Part shown: positions 18,045 through 26,293 of the stretch, one piece after another | Position numbering within the stretch: position 1 is the first letter of the stretch | Layout of the letters: each line of letters opens with the position of its first letter | Origin: Enterococcus thailandicus | GTDB lineage: Bacteria > Bacillota > Bacilli > Lactobacillales > Enterococcaceae | NCBI RefSeq assembly: GCF_001886265.1 | Contig: NZ_JXLE01000002.1 | Span: forward strand, 110,418-174,417 | Direction: 5' to 3' | DNA: 64,000 nt | Made by a program: the position numbers and the translations under genes | The notes under the pieces: generated by a model | Database searches by the model: none | What the model was told of the DNA's origin: nothing | What the model saw: only the letters and a program-made list of their open reading frames with translations

Positions 18045-19055
18045 ATACATAACCTCCAGCAAGTATTATAATCTTATTTTTCTGAAAATAATATGAAAGA
18101 CAATCTGTGTTTCACTTAAAATATAGCGAAAGAACACAAAGAGAACTAAAAAATAAAAATCATCTATAAGTTAAGAAATAAAGCGATTAAAACAATCAAT
18201 CTGCAAATTTCACTAAATAATCAATAGTTAAGGTTGAAATCCCACAAGCGTTTAAACATAATCAGTAGTTTTTCGATTAAAAAAGTTACAATAATTGTAT
18301 TGATCACAATACATAAAGATAAATCATTTTTTATAGTATTTATGTTGAGTAAAGATAAAAGCAACATACAAAATTCATGCAAAATAATTTTTAAATGTTG
18401 TATTCAGTAATAATTAGCTAAAATTAATATAAAACAGCAATTATTTGATTAAAAGAGTGAATCTCATTCTTATAATCTACTTTGTATAATATATATTATG
18501 TAAACTAAAATAAATTTAAAATTTAAATCGCTGTACCAACCCTCCCTTTGTTCCTAAATTAAGCATTATTTGACGAAAATCATTCGTTTTTGTTTTATAT
18601 ACGTAAAACACAGTAAAATTTGTGTTTAAAATTCTGACGTACACTTGTCTTGGTAAAAATGTTTTAGATTTAGCTTGAAACTACTTAATTTCTGAAAAAA
18701 TGTACCCAAATTCCGAAAATTCGTAGTCAATATTGTCATTTGTTCGTAGGATAAACATAAGATTTGCGAATTCACAGGTTTTTGGCGTGCTTGGTGGATT
18801 AATGAAATCATTTATACATCTACAAAATTACCAATTAGAATATAGAAAATAATCAAAAACACTGGTTTTAGACATATAAAGTGAACTTATTTTATTATCT
18901 CTGTCTTGATTGATTCAGACTAATTAAGCACAAAAAAGAGGAATCTTGGGATACAATTCCTCTTTTGATGGCTTTTTAGGCTACTGACAATAATATATAA
19001 TTAAGCATTGTAATGTTAAAACTTCTTAATCTAAAAAGAGAGTTTCAAACATTGT
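18045..19055. other. One-kilobase AT-rich gap
   Basis: This is the longest gene-free stretch in the window. It is strongly AT-rich, with many stops in all frames. A 61-codon open frame at 18626-18811 (minus) has no convincing ribosome binding site or recognisable domain. A terminator-like hairpin lies at 18934-18966. No repeats or transposon ends were recognised, although decayed insertion DNA is possible. Confidence 0.5.
18934..18967. terminator. Terminator-like hairpin in the gap
   Basis: AAAAGAGGAAT (18934-18944) pairs with ATTCCTCTTTT (18956-18966) around an 11-base loop. No coding gene directly upstream on either strand, so it may end an unannotated transcript or a lost gene. Confidence 0.6.
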
Positions 19056-19382
19056 TTAGAAAGCTGCTGTCACCTGGTGAAAAACCTCTTTGATTACAGG
19101 CAAGAAATAGATCACTCCGGCAGCTCCTAGAACTAAGAATAGTTGTTTTCTTTGTTTTTTTCGTTTCAGCATGCTTGTTGTTTTATGAAAAAAGTACAAA
19201 GCACTTTTTGCTAACGCTGTTACTGTCGATAAAATCAATGTTGGTGAATAAGCTGTTTGCTTTTCCGAAGTAACAGCTAGTAATTTCGTCCCATAAGTTG
19301 GATACTTGATAAATGCTTGATATAGCGCAATTAAAACAATTACCCCCATTGAATAATTTAGTAATGAATGAATTTTTCGCAA
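19056..19382 (-). CDS. Small membrane protein, function unknown
   Basis: A 108-residue protein with hydrophobic segments at about 8-24, 46-65 and 81-97, and a basic loop (KRKKQRKQ) between the last two. Reading begins at TTG (19382), with AGAGGT seven bases upstream. It lies downstream of topB on the same strand. No family recognised. Confidence 0.6.
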   Translation of the reverse strand: MRKIHSLLNYSMGVIVLIALYQAFIKYPTYGTKLLAVTSEKQTAYSPTLILSTVTALAKSALYFFHKTTSMLKRKKQRKQLFLVLGAAGVIYFLPVIKEVFHQVTAAF

Positions 19383-19471
19383 AAACGGTACCTCTTATCT
19401 TTATTATTTTATAAATATTTTTATTTTTGTTTTCTAAGTGTTAAAGTTCTCACTTTTCGGAATAAATGTCT

Positions 19472-21667
19472 TTACTCTGATTGTGACTCTTTTTCTGAAT
19501 TTGCTTTGTCCATCCATGGGAATTCGAAGCCAATTGTTAGATCCGCTTTTAATACTAAAACTGCATCGAACTTTCCTTTTTTACCAGTAAATCCTTTGAT
19601 TACCTTGCTGGTCTTTCTTTTCGATAAAAGCTCACGTAAGTTCGTCTTAGTCAGTTTCTTTTTAGCGACTATTGGCCATAATTTGAAGTCACATTCTGCG
19701 TTGAGACAACTTGCAACCTTAGGATACAACATCACAACCCCTTTTTGACACTTTGGACAGCGACCCAATTGATCGTTCTTCTTCTCCATCGCCTTAATTT
19801 GACGTGTACCGCTAACTTCCTTTGATAAATCAACTTGTTGGATTTGTTGCGGAACTGAATCTAGCAAATGTAAAATAAATTTTTTGATATTTTCCAAAAA
19901 TACTTCAGGAGTTCCTTGGTTCTCTCCAATTTTTCGTAAATACCCTTCCCAACGCGCAGTCATTTCGGCACTGGTCAATAGTGGTTCACTTGCGACAGCT
20001 TTACATAAAGTGATACCTTTTGAAGTAACAAATAGTTCATTTTTATTTACTTCGATATAGTGACGCTGCTTCAAATTTTCGATAATATTTGCACGTGTTG
20101 CTTCAGTTCCAATCCCTTCCACTTCTTTCAATATTTCTTGTGCTTCGTTATCATCTAATGTTTTCCCCGCTGTTTTCATAGCTGTAATCAGCGTCCCTTC
20201 ATTGTAAGGTTTGGGAGGTTGTGTTTCTTTTTCGAGACGCTTCAATTCGACTTCAACAAGATCACCTTCTTGAATTATCGGCAATTTTTGCAGGTCTTTT
20301 TTCTTTTTCTTTCCAGTATTTAAGATCGCTTGCCAACCTTGTTGGATAGGTATTTTGCCAATACTTTTTAGTCTCAACTGATTTACAGCTGTCAAAACAG
20401 TTGTTTCTTCATAAATGTAGTTACTTGCAAACATTGCGAGCGTCGTTTGTAGCACCTGCAAATAGACCGCTTGTTGGAGACGCGAAAGTTTAGCAAAACG
20501 TTCTTTGGTCGGGATCGTTTTGGTAGGAATAATTGCATGATGTTCCTGTACTTTACTAGCATCAACGTAACGTTTTTTTGGAAAGAGTTCTGGTGTTTCA
20601 ATCGTATCAATACCAAGAAATCCTTTATATTTTTCTAATCGCTGAACTAGATAGCGATGTTCATTATCAGTGATATATGGCGAATCCGTTCTGGGATAGC
20701 TTAAAAATTTACTTTCATATAACCCTTGAACCGCTTCTAAAGTTGATTTTGCACTAGCTTTCATCAACTGATTCATTTTCGATTGCAAACTAGATAGCGA
20801 AAATAATCGTGGACTACGTATTTGCTTTTCTTTTTTTTCTACCTTGTTGATTCGCCCTTCTTGAACACCCAAATGCGCACCTAACTTTTGTAATTCTTCT
20901 GTTAATGCTTCTGGTGTCTTGAAAGTTTTTTTGGGTTCCATTTTTCCGATGAATCGCCCATTTTGATGTCGAATTTCTCCCTCACCTTCGAAATAAGGTT
21001 CATTTTTGAAACGATTGATTTCTTCTTGTAGTTTAAAAATCATATATAAAGTAGGTGTCTGAACTCTTCCTAGTGAAAAGCTACCATCAATTCCTTTATT
21101 TTGAAGCAACAAACTGTATAAAGGGCTGCCATTCATTCCGATTAGCCAATCAGCATTTTGTCTTGCTTTTGCCTCTTTATACTTCGGGTAATAGTATTCA
21201 CCTGGTCTTAAATCTTTAAAGCCATCATAGATTGCTTCTTTTTCTAAGGAATTAATCCATAAACGAAGATATTTTTTTTCTTTGGAAAATGCTTTTGCTT
21301 GACGAATAATCGACCAGGCAATCGCTTCTCCTTCTCGATCCCCATCAGTAGCAACAATAATGGTATTTGCAGACTGCAGCTCTCTTTTGACAATTGCAAA
21401 CTGCGCTCTCTTATCCGTAGGAACTTCATATTGAAAAGTCTCAGGGAAAATAGGTAAATTTTCTAAGGACCATCTCGCCCAACGTTGATCATATGCTCCC
21501 GGTGGAACCATATCTACTAAATGGCCAAATCCATAAGTAATTGTTACTTCACCTGTAAATAACGGATCTTTGATTTCATAATAACCATCCCGTTTTTTTC
21601 GTTGTTGAAAGGCTTCAGCATACGCTTTTGCTTGTGATGGCTTTTCAGCTAAAATGACTGTTTTCAT
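19472..21667 (-). CDS. topB: DNA topoisomerase III
   Basis: A type IA topoisomerase of 731 residues that relaxes negatively supercoiled DNA and decatenates single-strand linked molecules. TOPRIM domain at the N-terminus with E8 (LAEKPS) and the acidic triad motif D108-G-D110-R-E-G-E. The active-site tyrosine is Y324 in SYPRTDS. The C-terminus has a zinc-ribbon-like block (CPKCQKG...CLNAECDFKLW) and a lysine-rich tail. The start at 21667 has GGAGGGGAAG; an upstream in-frame ATG at 21688 is less well placed. It overlaps nothing but begins 18 bases after the stop of the isochorismatase-fold gene, so the two may be cotranscribed. Confidence 0.95.
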   Translation of the reverse strand: MKTVILAEKPSQAKAYAEAFQQRKKRDGYYEIKDPLFTGEVTITYGFGHLVDMVPPGAYDQRWARWSLENLPIFPETFQYEVPTDKRAQFAIVKRELQSANTIIVATDGDREGEAIAWSIIRQAKAFSKEKKYLRLWINSLEKEAIYDGFKDLRPGEYYYPKYKEAKARQNADWLIGMNGSPLYSLLLQNKGIDGSFSLGRVQTPTLYMIFKLQEEINRFKNEPYFEGEGEIRHQNGRFIGKMEPKKTFKTPEALTEELQKLGAHLGVQEGRINKVEKKEKQIRSPRLFSLSSLQSKMNQLMKASAKSTLEAVQGLYESKFLSYPRTDSPYITDNEHRYLVQRLEKYKGFLGIDTIETPELFPKKRYVDASKVQEHHAIIPTKTIPTKERFAKLSRLQQAVYLQVLQTTLAMFASNYIYEETTVLTAVNQLRLKSIGKIPIQQGWQAILNTGKKKKKDLQKLPIIQEGDLVEVELKRLEKETQPPKPYNEGTLITAMKTAGKTLDDNEAQEILKEVEGIGTEATRANIIENLKQRHYIEVNKNELFVTSKGITLCKAVASEPLLTSAEMTARWEGYLRKIGENQGTPEVFLENIKKFILHLLDSVPQQIQQVDLSKEVSGTRQIKAMEKKNDQLGRCPKCQKGVVMLYPKVASCLNAECDFKLWPIVAKKKLTKTNLRELLSKRKTSKVIKGFTGKKGKFDAVLVLKADLTIGFEFPWMDKANSEKESQSE

Positions 21668-21684
21668 AGCTTCCCCTCCGTTAT

Positions 21685-22251
21685 TCAAGCTATTTTCGAC
21701 TTACCTATTATGAAACAAATTCTTGAATCTGACAACCAAAAAAAGCCTTGCCTCATCAAGAGTCTGATAAGGAAAGGCGAAAATACATTCGTAGTTTCAT
21801 AAAAATGAAGATTTATCCATGCGTTGTCGTAAGTCGTTGTTAAAGAATGCAGCTTCCTTACTTGATAGCCTAGGTGGTGCGCAACTTTGATTGACGTATC
21901 AACGCAATATTCTGTTTGTGTCCCACAAATTTCCAGCGTCTGAATATTTAACTCCATCAGCATATTTTGTAGCGCTGTTTCGAGAAAAGCATCCGCATGC
22001 GTTTTTTCTATATAACGCGCTTCATTTGGTTGAATGATTTCGGGAATGATTTTCCAAGCCGTTGTCCCTGAAATTAGTTCTTTATCGGCATGTTGAATAA
22101 AGATGATTTGCTTTTGTTGTTCTTTATATAAAAGTATACGTTCATTTACTTGTTTTGTTAGCAATTCTAATCCAAAAATTTCAGTTTTATCGTGACAAAC
22201 ACCATTTTGTAAATCAATTACGACTAGTGCATCATATAGTTGTGCTTTCAT
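21685..22251 (-). CDS. Isochorismatase-family cysteine hydrolase
   Basis: A 188-residue hydrolase. The catalytic triad of the family is visible: D13 (VVIDLQNG), K83 (IEKTHADAF) and C116 (CGTQTEYCVDTS), with the usual cis-peptide context. Members hydrolyse isochorismate, nicotinamide or other amides; the substrate here is unknown. The last 25 residues read through a terminator-like hairpin and end in an unusual hydrophobic/basic tail (SRICFIIGKSKIA), so the 3' end may be extended or altered relative to relatives of about 175 residues. RBS GAGGG precedes the ATG. Likely operon with topB downstream. Confidence 0.85.
   Translation of the reverse strand: MKAQLYDALVVIDLQNGVCHDKTEIFGLELLTKQVNERILLYKEQQKQIIFIQHADKELISGTTAWKIIPEIIQPNEARYIEKTHADAFLETALQNMLMELNIQTLEICGTQTEYCVDTSIKVAHHLGYQVRKLHSLTTTYDNAWINLHFYETTNVFSPFLIRLLMRQGFFWLSDSRICFIIGKSKIA
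21738..21778 (-). terminator. Terminator-like hairpin inside the 3' end of the isochorismatase gene
   Basis: On the minus strand, GCCTT...CTTATCA pairs with TTGATGAG...AAGGC and is followed by seven T. It lies within the open frame, 50-90 bases before its stop and just upstream of topB. It could reduce read-through into topB. Confidence 0.6.
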
Positions 22252-22278
22252 ACAAACGTTCCCTCATTGTTTTCTACA

Positions 22279-22695
22279 TTACAGCCGATTTTGTCCGATA
22301 TCTGCCGCTGGCAACACGTATTCAAGCAAAGAGAAATCTTGATTATTATGCACGCGAATTTCCAAAGGGTTTAACTGTAGCAAAGGCTCAAGTTGCCGTT
22401 CGAGCATGATTGGCGAATGCGTACTAGTACTTCCAATATTCAATAACTCAATGCACACATCTGGTGATAAGTTAGAAGCAATCTTGGGTACATCTCGATT
22501 CAAAAAATAATCGACTAAAACGATGTCTCCTTGAAGTGCATGAATCATGTCTTGATTTTTGGCTAGTTCTACATAAACAAATTTCAACTTATTTTTCAAA
22601 TCACTTGTCCGAACGTTCCGATAAAGCTGTTTGGTAATATGTTTTCCAAGTGATTGCGTACAAGTCACCAAAAAGACTGTTTTTTTCTTTAACAT
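22279..22695 (-). CDS. Unknown 138-residue protein
   Basis: Starts ATG at 22695 behind GGGGA. The predicted protein begins with a beta-strand-like VFLVTCTQSLGKHITKQLY, alternates strands and helices and has no membrane segment or signal peptide. The opening resembles phosphate-binding or dinucleotide-binding alpha/beta proteins but no definitive motif is present. It sits 27 bases upstream of the isochorismatase-like gene and is probably in the same operon. Family not recognised. Confidence 0.6.
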   Translation of the reverse strand: MLKKKTVFLVTCTQSLGKHITKQLYRNVRTSDLKNKLKFVYVELAKNQDMIHALQGDIVLVDYFLNRDVPKIASNLSPDVCIELLNIGSTSTHSPIMLERQLEPLLQLNPLEIRVHNNQDFSLLEYVLPAADIGQNRL

Positions 22696-22830
22696 AGCTA
22701 TCCCCTCTCTTTTTCGACACTATAAAACTATTTTCAGAAACATTACATTTATTTTTACTGAAAGAACGCTTTTTTTACTTATTATTAATAATTGCAGTCG
22801 GTAATTCCTCAATTAGACACACAAAATTGC

Positions 22831-22858
22831 TTTAAGCTAACTTTAGGTTAACTATGTT
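22831..22858 (+). promoter_or_regulatory. Promoter region with CiaR-box-like direct repeat
   Basis: TTTAAG (22831-22836), five bases, TTTAGG (22842-22847), then a -10-like TATGTT (22853-22858). The pneumococcal CiaR site is NTTAAG-N5-WTTAAG in the -35 region; this differs by one base. It suggests autoregulation of the CiaR-like gene 34 bases downstream. Confidence 0.5.
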
Positions 22859-22891
22859 AAAATTAATTAGAATGAAAAATGAGGTGAATCA

Positions 22892-23566
22892 ATGATAAAG
22901 TTACTCATTGTTGAGGATGAAAAAGTTTTATCTGACAACATCAAAGAGATTATTAACGATCTTGGAGAAGTCGTCCAAGTTTACAATGGTAGTGAAGGGC
23001 TCTTTGAATTAGAAAGTGGTATTTATGACTTAGTTATTCTTGATCTGATGATGCCCGAAATGAACGGATACGAAGTTTTAGCCCAAGCAAGAAAAGCAAA
23101 TATCCAGACGCCTGTCTTGATTTTAACAGCAAAAGATGGTTTAGAAGATAAAATCGAAGGGTTTGAAAAAGGCGCTGATGACTATTTAACTAAGCCATTT
23201 TATCGTGAAGAGTTGATTATGCGTGTCAAAGCGTTATTGAAACGTTCTTTGGGACTTTTTTATGAGCATTCACTTGAATACAAAGGTGTTACTTGTGATT
23301 TAAATCGTAATGAGGTCTCTTTTAAAGGCGAAATTTTACCAATTCAAGGAAAAGAATTTGAACTCTTAACTTACTTTTTGCAAAACAAAGGTATTATTTT
23401 AACAAAGGAACAGATTTTCGATCGGATTTGGGGATTTGATTCCGATACGACATTAACAGTCGTTGAAGTTTATATGAGTAATTTACGAAAACACCTGCGT
23501 GAAACGACTCTTGCGAAAGACATCAAAACACTTCGAAACGTTGGCTACATTTTACAGGAAGTGTAA
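22892..23566 (+). CDS. ciaR: OmpR-family response regulator, CiaR-like
   Basis: A 224-residue response regulator. Receiver domain (about 1-118) with acidic pocket E9-D10, phospho-acceptor aspartate in VILDLMMPEMNG, and K in DDYLTKPF; winged-helix DNA-binding domain from about 128, with TVVEVYMSNLRKHL as the recognition region. The sequence around GVYDL/GIYDLVILDLMMPE and DDYLTKPFYREEL resembles CiaR of streptococci. The downstream kinase gene follows after four bases. In streptococci CiaRH responds to cell-envelope stress and controls small RNAs and proteases; the same role here is inferred. Confidence 0.82.
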   Translation: MIKLLIVEDEKVLSDNIKEIINDLGEVVQVYNGSEGLFELESGIYDLVILDLMMPEMNGYEVLAQARKANIQTPVLILTAKDGLEDKIEGFEKGADDYLTKPFYREELIMRVKALLKRSLGLFYEHSLEYKGVTCDLNRNEVSFKGEILPIQGKEFELLTYFLQNKGIILTKEQIFDRIWGFDSDTTLTVVEVYMSNLRKHLRETTLAKDIKTLRNVGYILQEV

Positions 23567-23570
23567 CAAA

Positions 23571-24890
23571 ATGAGAAAAATAAAAGACAGATTTCCTAAC
23601 AAGCAAAAAATCCGTTTCTTTTTAACTAATGTTACTGCTTTTGCTAGTATTTTTATTTTATTAGGCTTTATCACGCTTCAACTGCTGAACCAATCTGCCT
23701 ACAGAGAAACTGATTTAAGTCTAACTCAAATTGATGCAAATTCGCGAGCCGTTCAGTTAGAAATTTCTCGTTATGAACAAGGAAACCCCTTTTTAGAAAA
23801 TTTTCCTGGTGGACAACCCTTAAGTGATCCGGATAACAATCGTTTTAATACCCAAGTGATTTTGTGGTCTGCTTCTGGCGAGATTTTAAATAAAGCTGCT
23901 ATTGGTGGCCGTTTAAATCAAATTCAAGGATTGAAATTGAATACCAAAAATCTAGATGTTATTCAAAGTATTGATTTATCTGACTCAGAGAACGATCATT
24001 CGTTGGCTTTTCGTTCAATTACACGTAAAGCTGAGTCCAATCAGAGCGAAATTGCTTATATTCAAGTATTAGCAAATACAAATCAGATTAAAGATTCTCT
24101 AGCTACCTTTCAAACTGTTATGATTATTTGTATGATCGTCTTCTGGCTGATTTCAATTGGTATTAGTTATTATCTATCTAACTTAAGTATGCGCCCTATT
24201 CTAGCTTCGTGGAAACAGCAAAAGGAATTTGTCGAAAATGCTTCTCATGAATTCCGAACACCTTTGTCTATTATCCAAAATAGCTTAGAACATTTATTTA
24301 CAAAACCAAATCACACTGTTATCGAAGAATCAGAAAGTATTGCTCAAGCTTTAGCAGAAACCCGGCGACTTACTGGACTGACGACAGATTTATTAACGAT
24401 TGCGCGAAATGATTCGAATCAACGGCTGTTATCAAAAACAGCTGTAAATATCCAGCCGTTCATCGCTCAATTAGTTAAGCCATTTCAAGAAATGGCCGAA
24501 ATGGATGGAAAACATTTCTTGATTGCGAATAAGACCACAGCTACTGTCTTCATTGATGAAAAGAAAATCCATCAAGTATTAGTTATCCTACTTGATAATG
24601 CTTTGAAATACACTAGCCAAAGTGATTCTATCTTGATTGAATCACAAATAACTAACAAAGAATGGAAAATTGAAGTTAAGAATACTGGACCAAATATTTC
24701 CCCTGAAGAAAAAGCGCGAATCTTTGAACGTTTTTATCGTGAAGATCGTTCTCGTTCAAAAGAAACTGGTGGCTATGGGCTGGGTTTGGCAATTGCCAAA
24801 CAAATTGTCGAGCAGCATAAAGGGAAAATTTCTGTAAGGGATTATGAACCACAAGGTGTCATCTTCACTGTTGAATTACCCCTAAAATAA
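23571..24890 (+). CDS. ciaH: Sensor histidine kinase, CiaH-like
   Basis: A 439-residue membrane sensor. The start at 23571 (MRKIKDRF) is chosen because it follows the regulator stop and an AGGA site; an earlier in-frame start would overlap the regulator. Two membrane segments (about 20-40 and 178-200) flank an extracytoplasmic domain. The H-box is ENASHEFRTPLS, and the ATPase part has DNALKYT (N-box), ARIFERFYRED (F-box) and GYGLGLAIAK (G-box). It pairs with the regulator just upstream; signal unknown. Confidence 0.88.
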   Translation: MRKIKDRFPNKQKIRFFLTNVTAFASIFILLGFITLQLLNQSAYRETDLSLTQIDANSRAVQLEISRYEQGNPFLENFPGGQPLSDPDNNRFNTQVILWSASGEILNKAAIGGRLNQIQGLKLNTKNLDVIQSIDLSDSENDHSLAFRSITRKAESNQSEIAYIQVLANTNQIKDSLATFQTVMIICMIVFWLISIGISYYLSNLSMRPILASWKQQKEFVENASHEFRTPLSIIQNSLEHLFTKPNHTVIEESESIAQALAETRRLTGLTTDLLTIARNDSNQRLLSKTAVNIQPFIAQLVKPFQEMAEMDGKHFLIANKTTATVFIDEKKIHQVLVILLDNALKYTSQSDSILIESQITNKEWKIEVKNTGPNISPEEKARIFERFYREDRSRSKETGGYGLGLAIAKQIVEQHKGKISVRDYEPQGVIFTVELPLK

Positions 24891-24895
24891 AAGAG

Positions 24896-24937
24896 TTCCG
24901 ATAGAATCAATTGATTTGATCTCTATCGGAATTTTTT
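24896..24937 (+). terminator. Terminator of the ciaRH-like operon
   Basis: TTCCGATAGA (24896-24905) pairs with TCTATCGGAA (24922-24931), followed by TTTTTT. Confidence 0.9.
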
Positions 24938-25100
24938 ATTTAGATAGTTTAGTCAGAATTGTTTTTCCTGTACTAATACTTTCCTATTCCTGACTTTTGT
25001 TTTAGGATAAGAGAAAGAATCAGCTATCGTTTTGCCTGATCTCGTTAATAACTCATCTGCGTTTAGGATTGCTTTATCCAAAGCTGAAAGGAGAACAATT

Positions 25101-26105
25101 ATGGATAGTAAAACTAGAAAACAAGTACAAGAAAAATTGAAACAAAGATTACAATTGTTACCGCCAATTTTTGAACAGTTCTTGCTTGAAAACCGGGGAC
25201 ACTTATCTTTAAGTAGCCGTTATGAATATGCGAAAGATTTCCATTTATTTACCGATTTTCTAAAAGAAGCTTATCCAAAGCAAGAAATGGATGATGAATT
25301 TATCTTACAATTAGAAAAACAAGATTACCTGAACTTTCTAGCTAGTATATATCGTCATACACGCTCTTTTCAGACAGCCGCTGAACAGACTGTCGAACAG
25401 ACATTTAAAAATAATTATCATGGTGTTTCTCGGAAACAATACGCGCTCAACCATTTTTTGAAGTTTTTGTTTCAAAATGGCAAACTAAAAGAAGAAATTT
25501 CGTTGTTAGGGACCAGCACCCCAGAGACCACTTCAGCCGCACCACGTTATCTCTCTGCGGATTTATTACTTGATTTTGAAACACTATTCATACCATCTGC
25601 AGGATTTGACACAAGCCGAGAAGCTAGTTTTGAGAAGAAAAACCGACCACGCAATCTCGCAATCCTTGCACTATTGCTTTATTGTGGACTCAAAATTCAT
25701 GAAATTGTTGAATTAAAGAGGAAAGATCTCCTGCTAGAAAAACAGCTGATCCAATTACATCGAAAAGAAAACCGGTTGAATCAAGTACCACTTCCCAATG
25801 AAGCATTCAGTTTGCTGACAGCGTATCTCACACTAAATGAATTAGCTGCGGAAGAATTTGTCTTTCAATCATCACATGACCAGCAGATTTCTCCTCGAAC
25901 GATTCGGCAAATTTTAAGTAAAGTAACTGTTTATCAAAATCTTTCACCAGAGTTGTGTCGAAAAACTTTTCGTTATTATACTGAACAATATTTGGATGAT
26001 CTCGACGCAGTTAACTATTTATGTGGTAATCGCTACCTCAATCAACATAATTTTCAAGAAGTCTATCAAAAAATGCTGGTATTTTCCTACCGCCAATTTA
26101 GCTAA
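25101..26105 (+). CDS. XerS-like tyrosine recombinase with degraded active site
   Basis: A 334-residue protein with the two-domain layout of XerS: N-terminal SAM-like domain (about 10-140) and catalytic-fold domain (about 155-330). The start at 25101 has AAAGGAG. By eye alignment to streptococcal XerS, the GVRLSE arginine is K198 (GLKIHE), the HxLR histidine is E284 (ELCR, keeping R287), the LGH histidine is N310 (CGN), while Y322 remains. Three of the usual catalytic residues are therefore replaced. It may be a non-catalytic DNA-binding relative or a recombinase with shifted chemistry. It is not flanked by integrative-element genes. Confidence 0.78.
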   Translation: MDSKTRKQVQEKLKQRLQLLPPIFEQFLLENRGHLSLSSRYEYAKDFHLFTDFLKEAYPKQEMDDEFILQLEKQDYLNFLASIYRHTRSFQTAAEQTVEQTFKNNYHGVSRKQYALNHFLKFLFQNGKLKEEISLLGTSTPETTSAAPRYLSADLLLDFETLFIPSAGFDTSREASFEKKNRPRNLAILALLLYCGLKIHEIVELKRKDLLLEKQLIQLHRKENRLNQVPLPNEAFSLLTAYLTLNELAAEEFVFQSSHDQQISPRTIRQILSKVTVYQNLSPELCRKTFRYYTEQYLDDLDAVNYLCGNRYLNQHNFQEVYQKMLVFSYRQFS

Positions 26106-26293
26106 CATACCGATTTTAGCTAAATTGTCTAGAAATCAACCAGCAATAAAGCTTTTTTCACTTTGATTATCTTTTAGAAAGGAAACGTTTTGCTCTTTTA
26201 TTCACAAAATAATCTGTTATTTTCAAAGCGTTTGTGCTACGATTATAGCGGAATTTGTAACCCTTTTAACAAAAATTTGATGGAGTGTGACCT

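Noticed and set aside
18626-18811. 61-codon open frame on the minus strand in the AT-rich gap
   Set aside because: No ribosome binding site, no recognisable domain and unusual composition; treated as chance.
22155-22409. 84-codon plus-strand open frame
   Set aside because: It is antisense to two minus-strand genes that have RBS and motifs.
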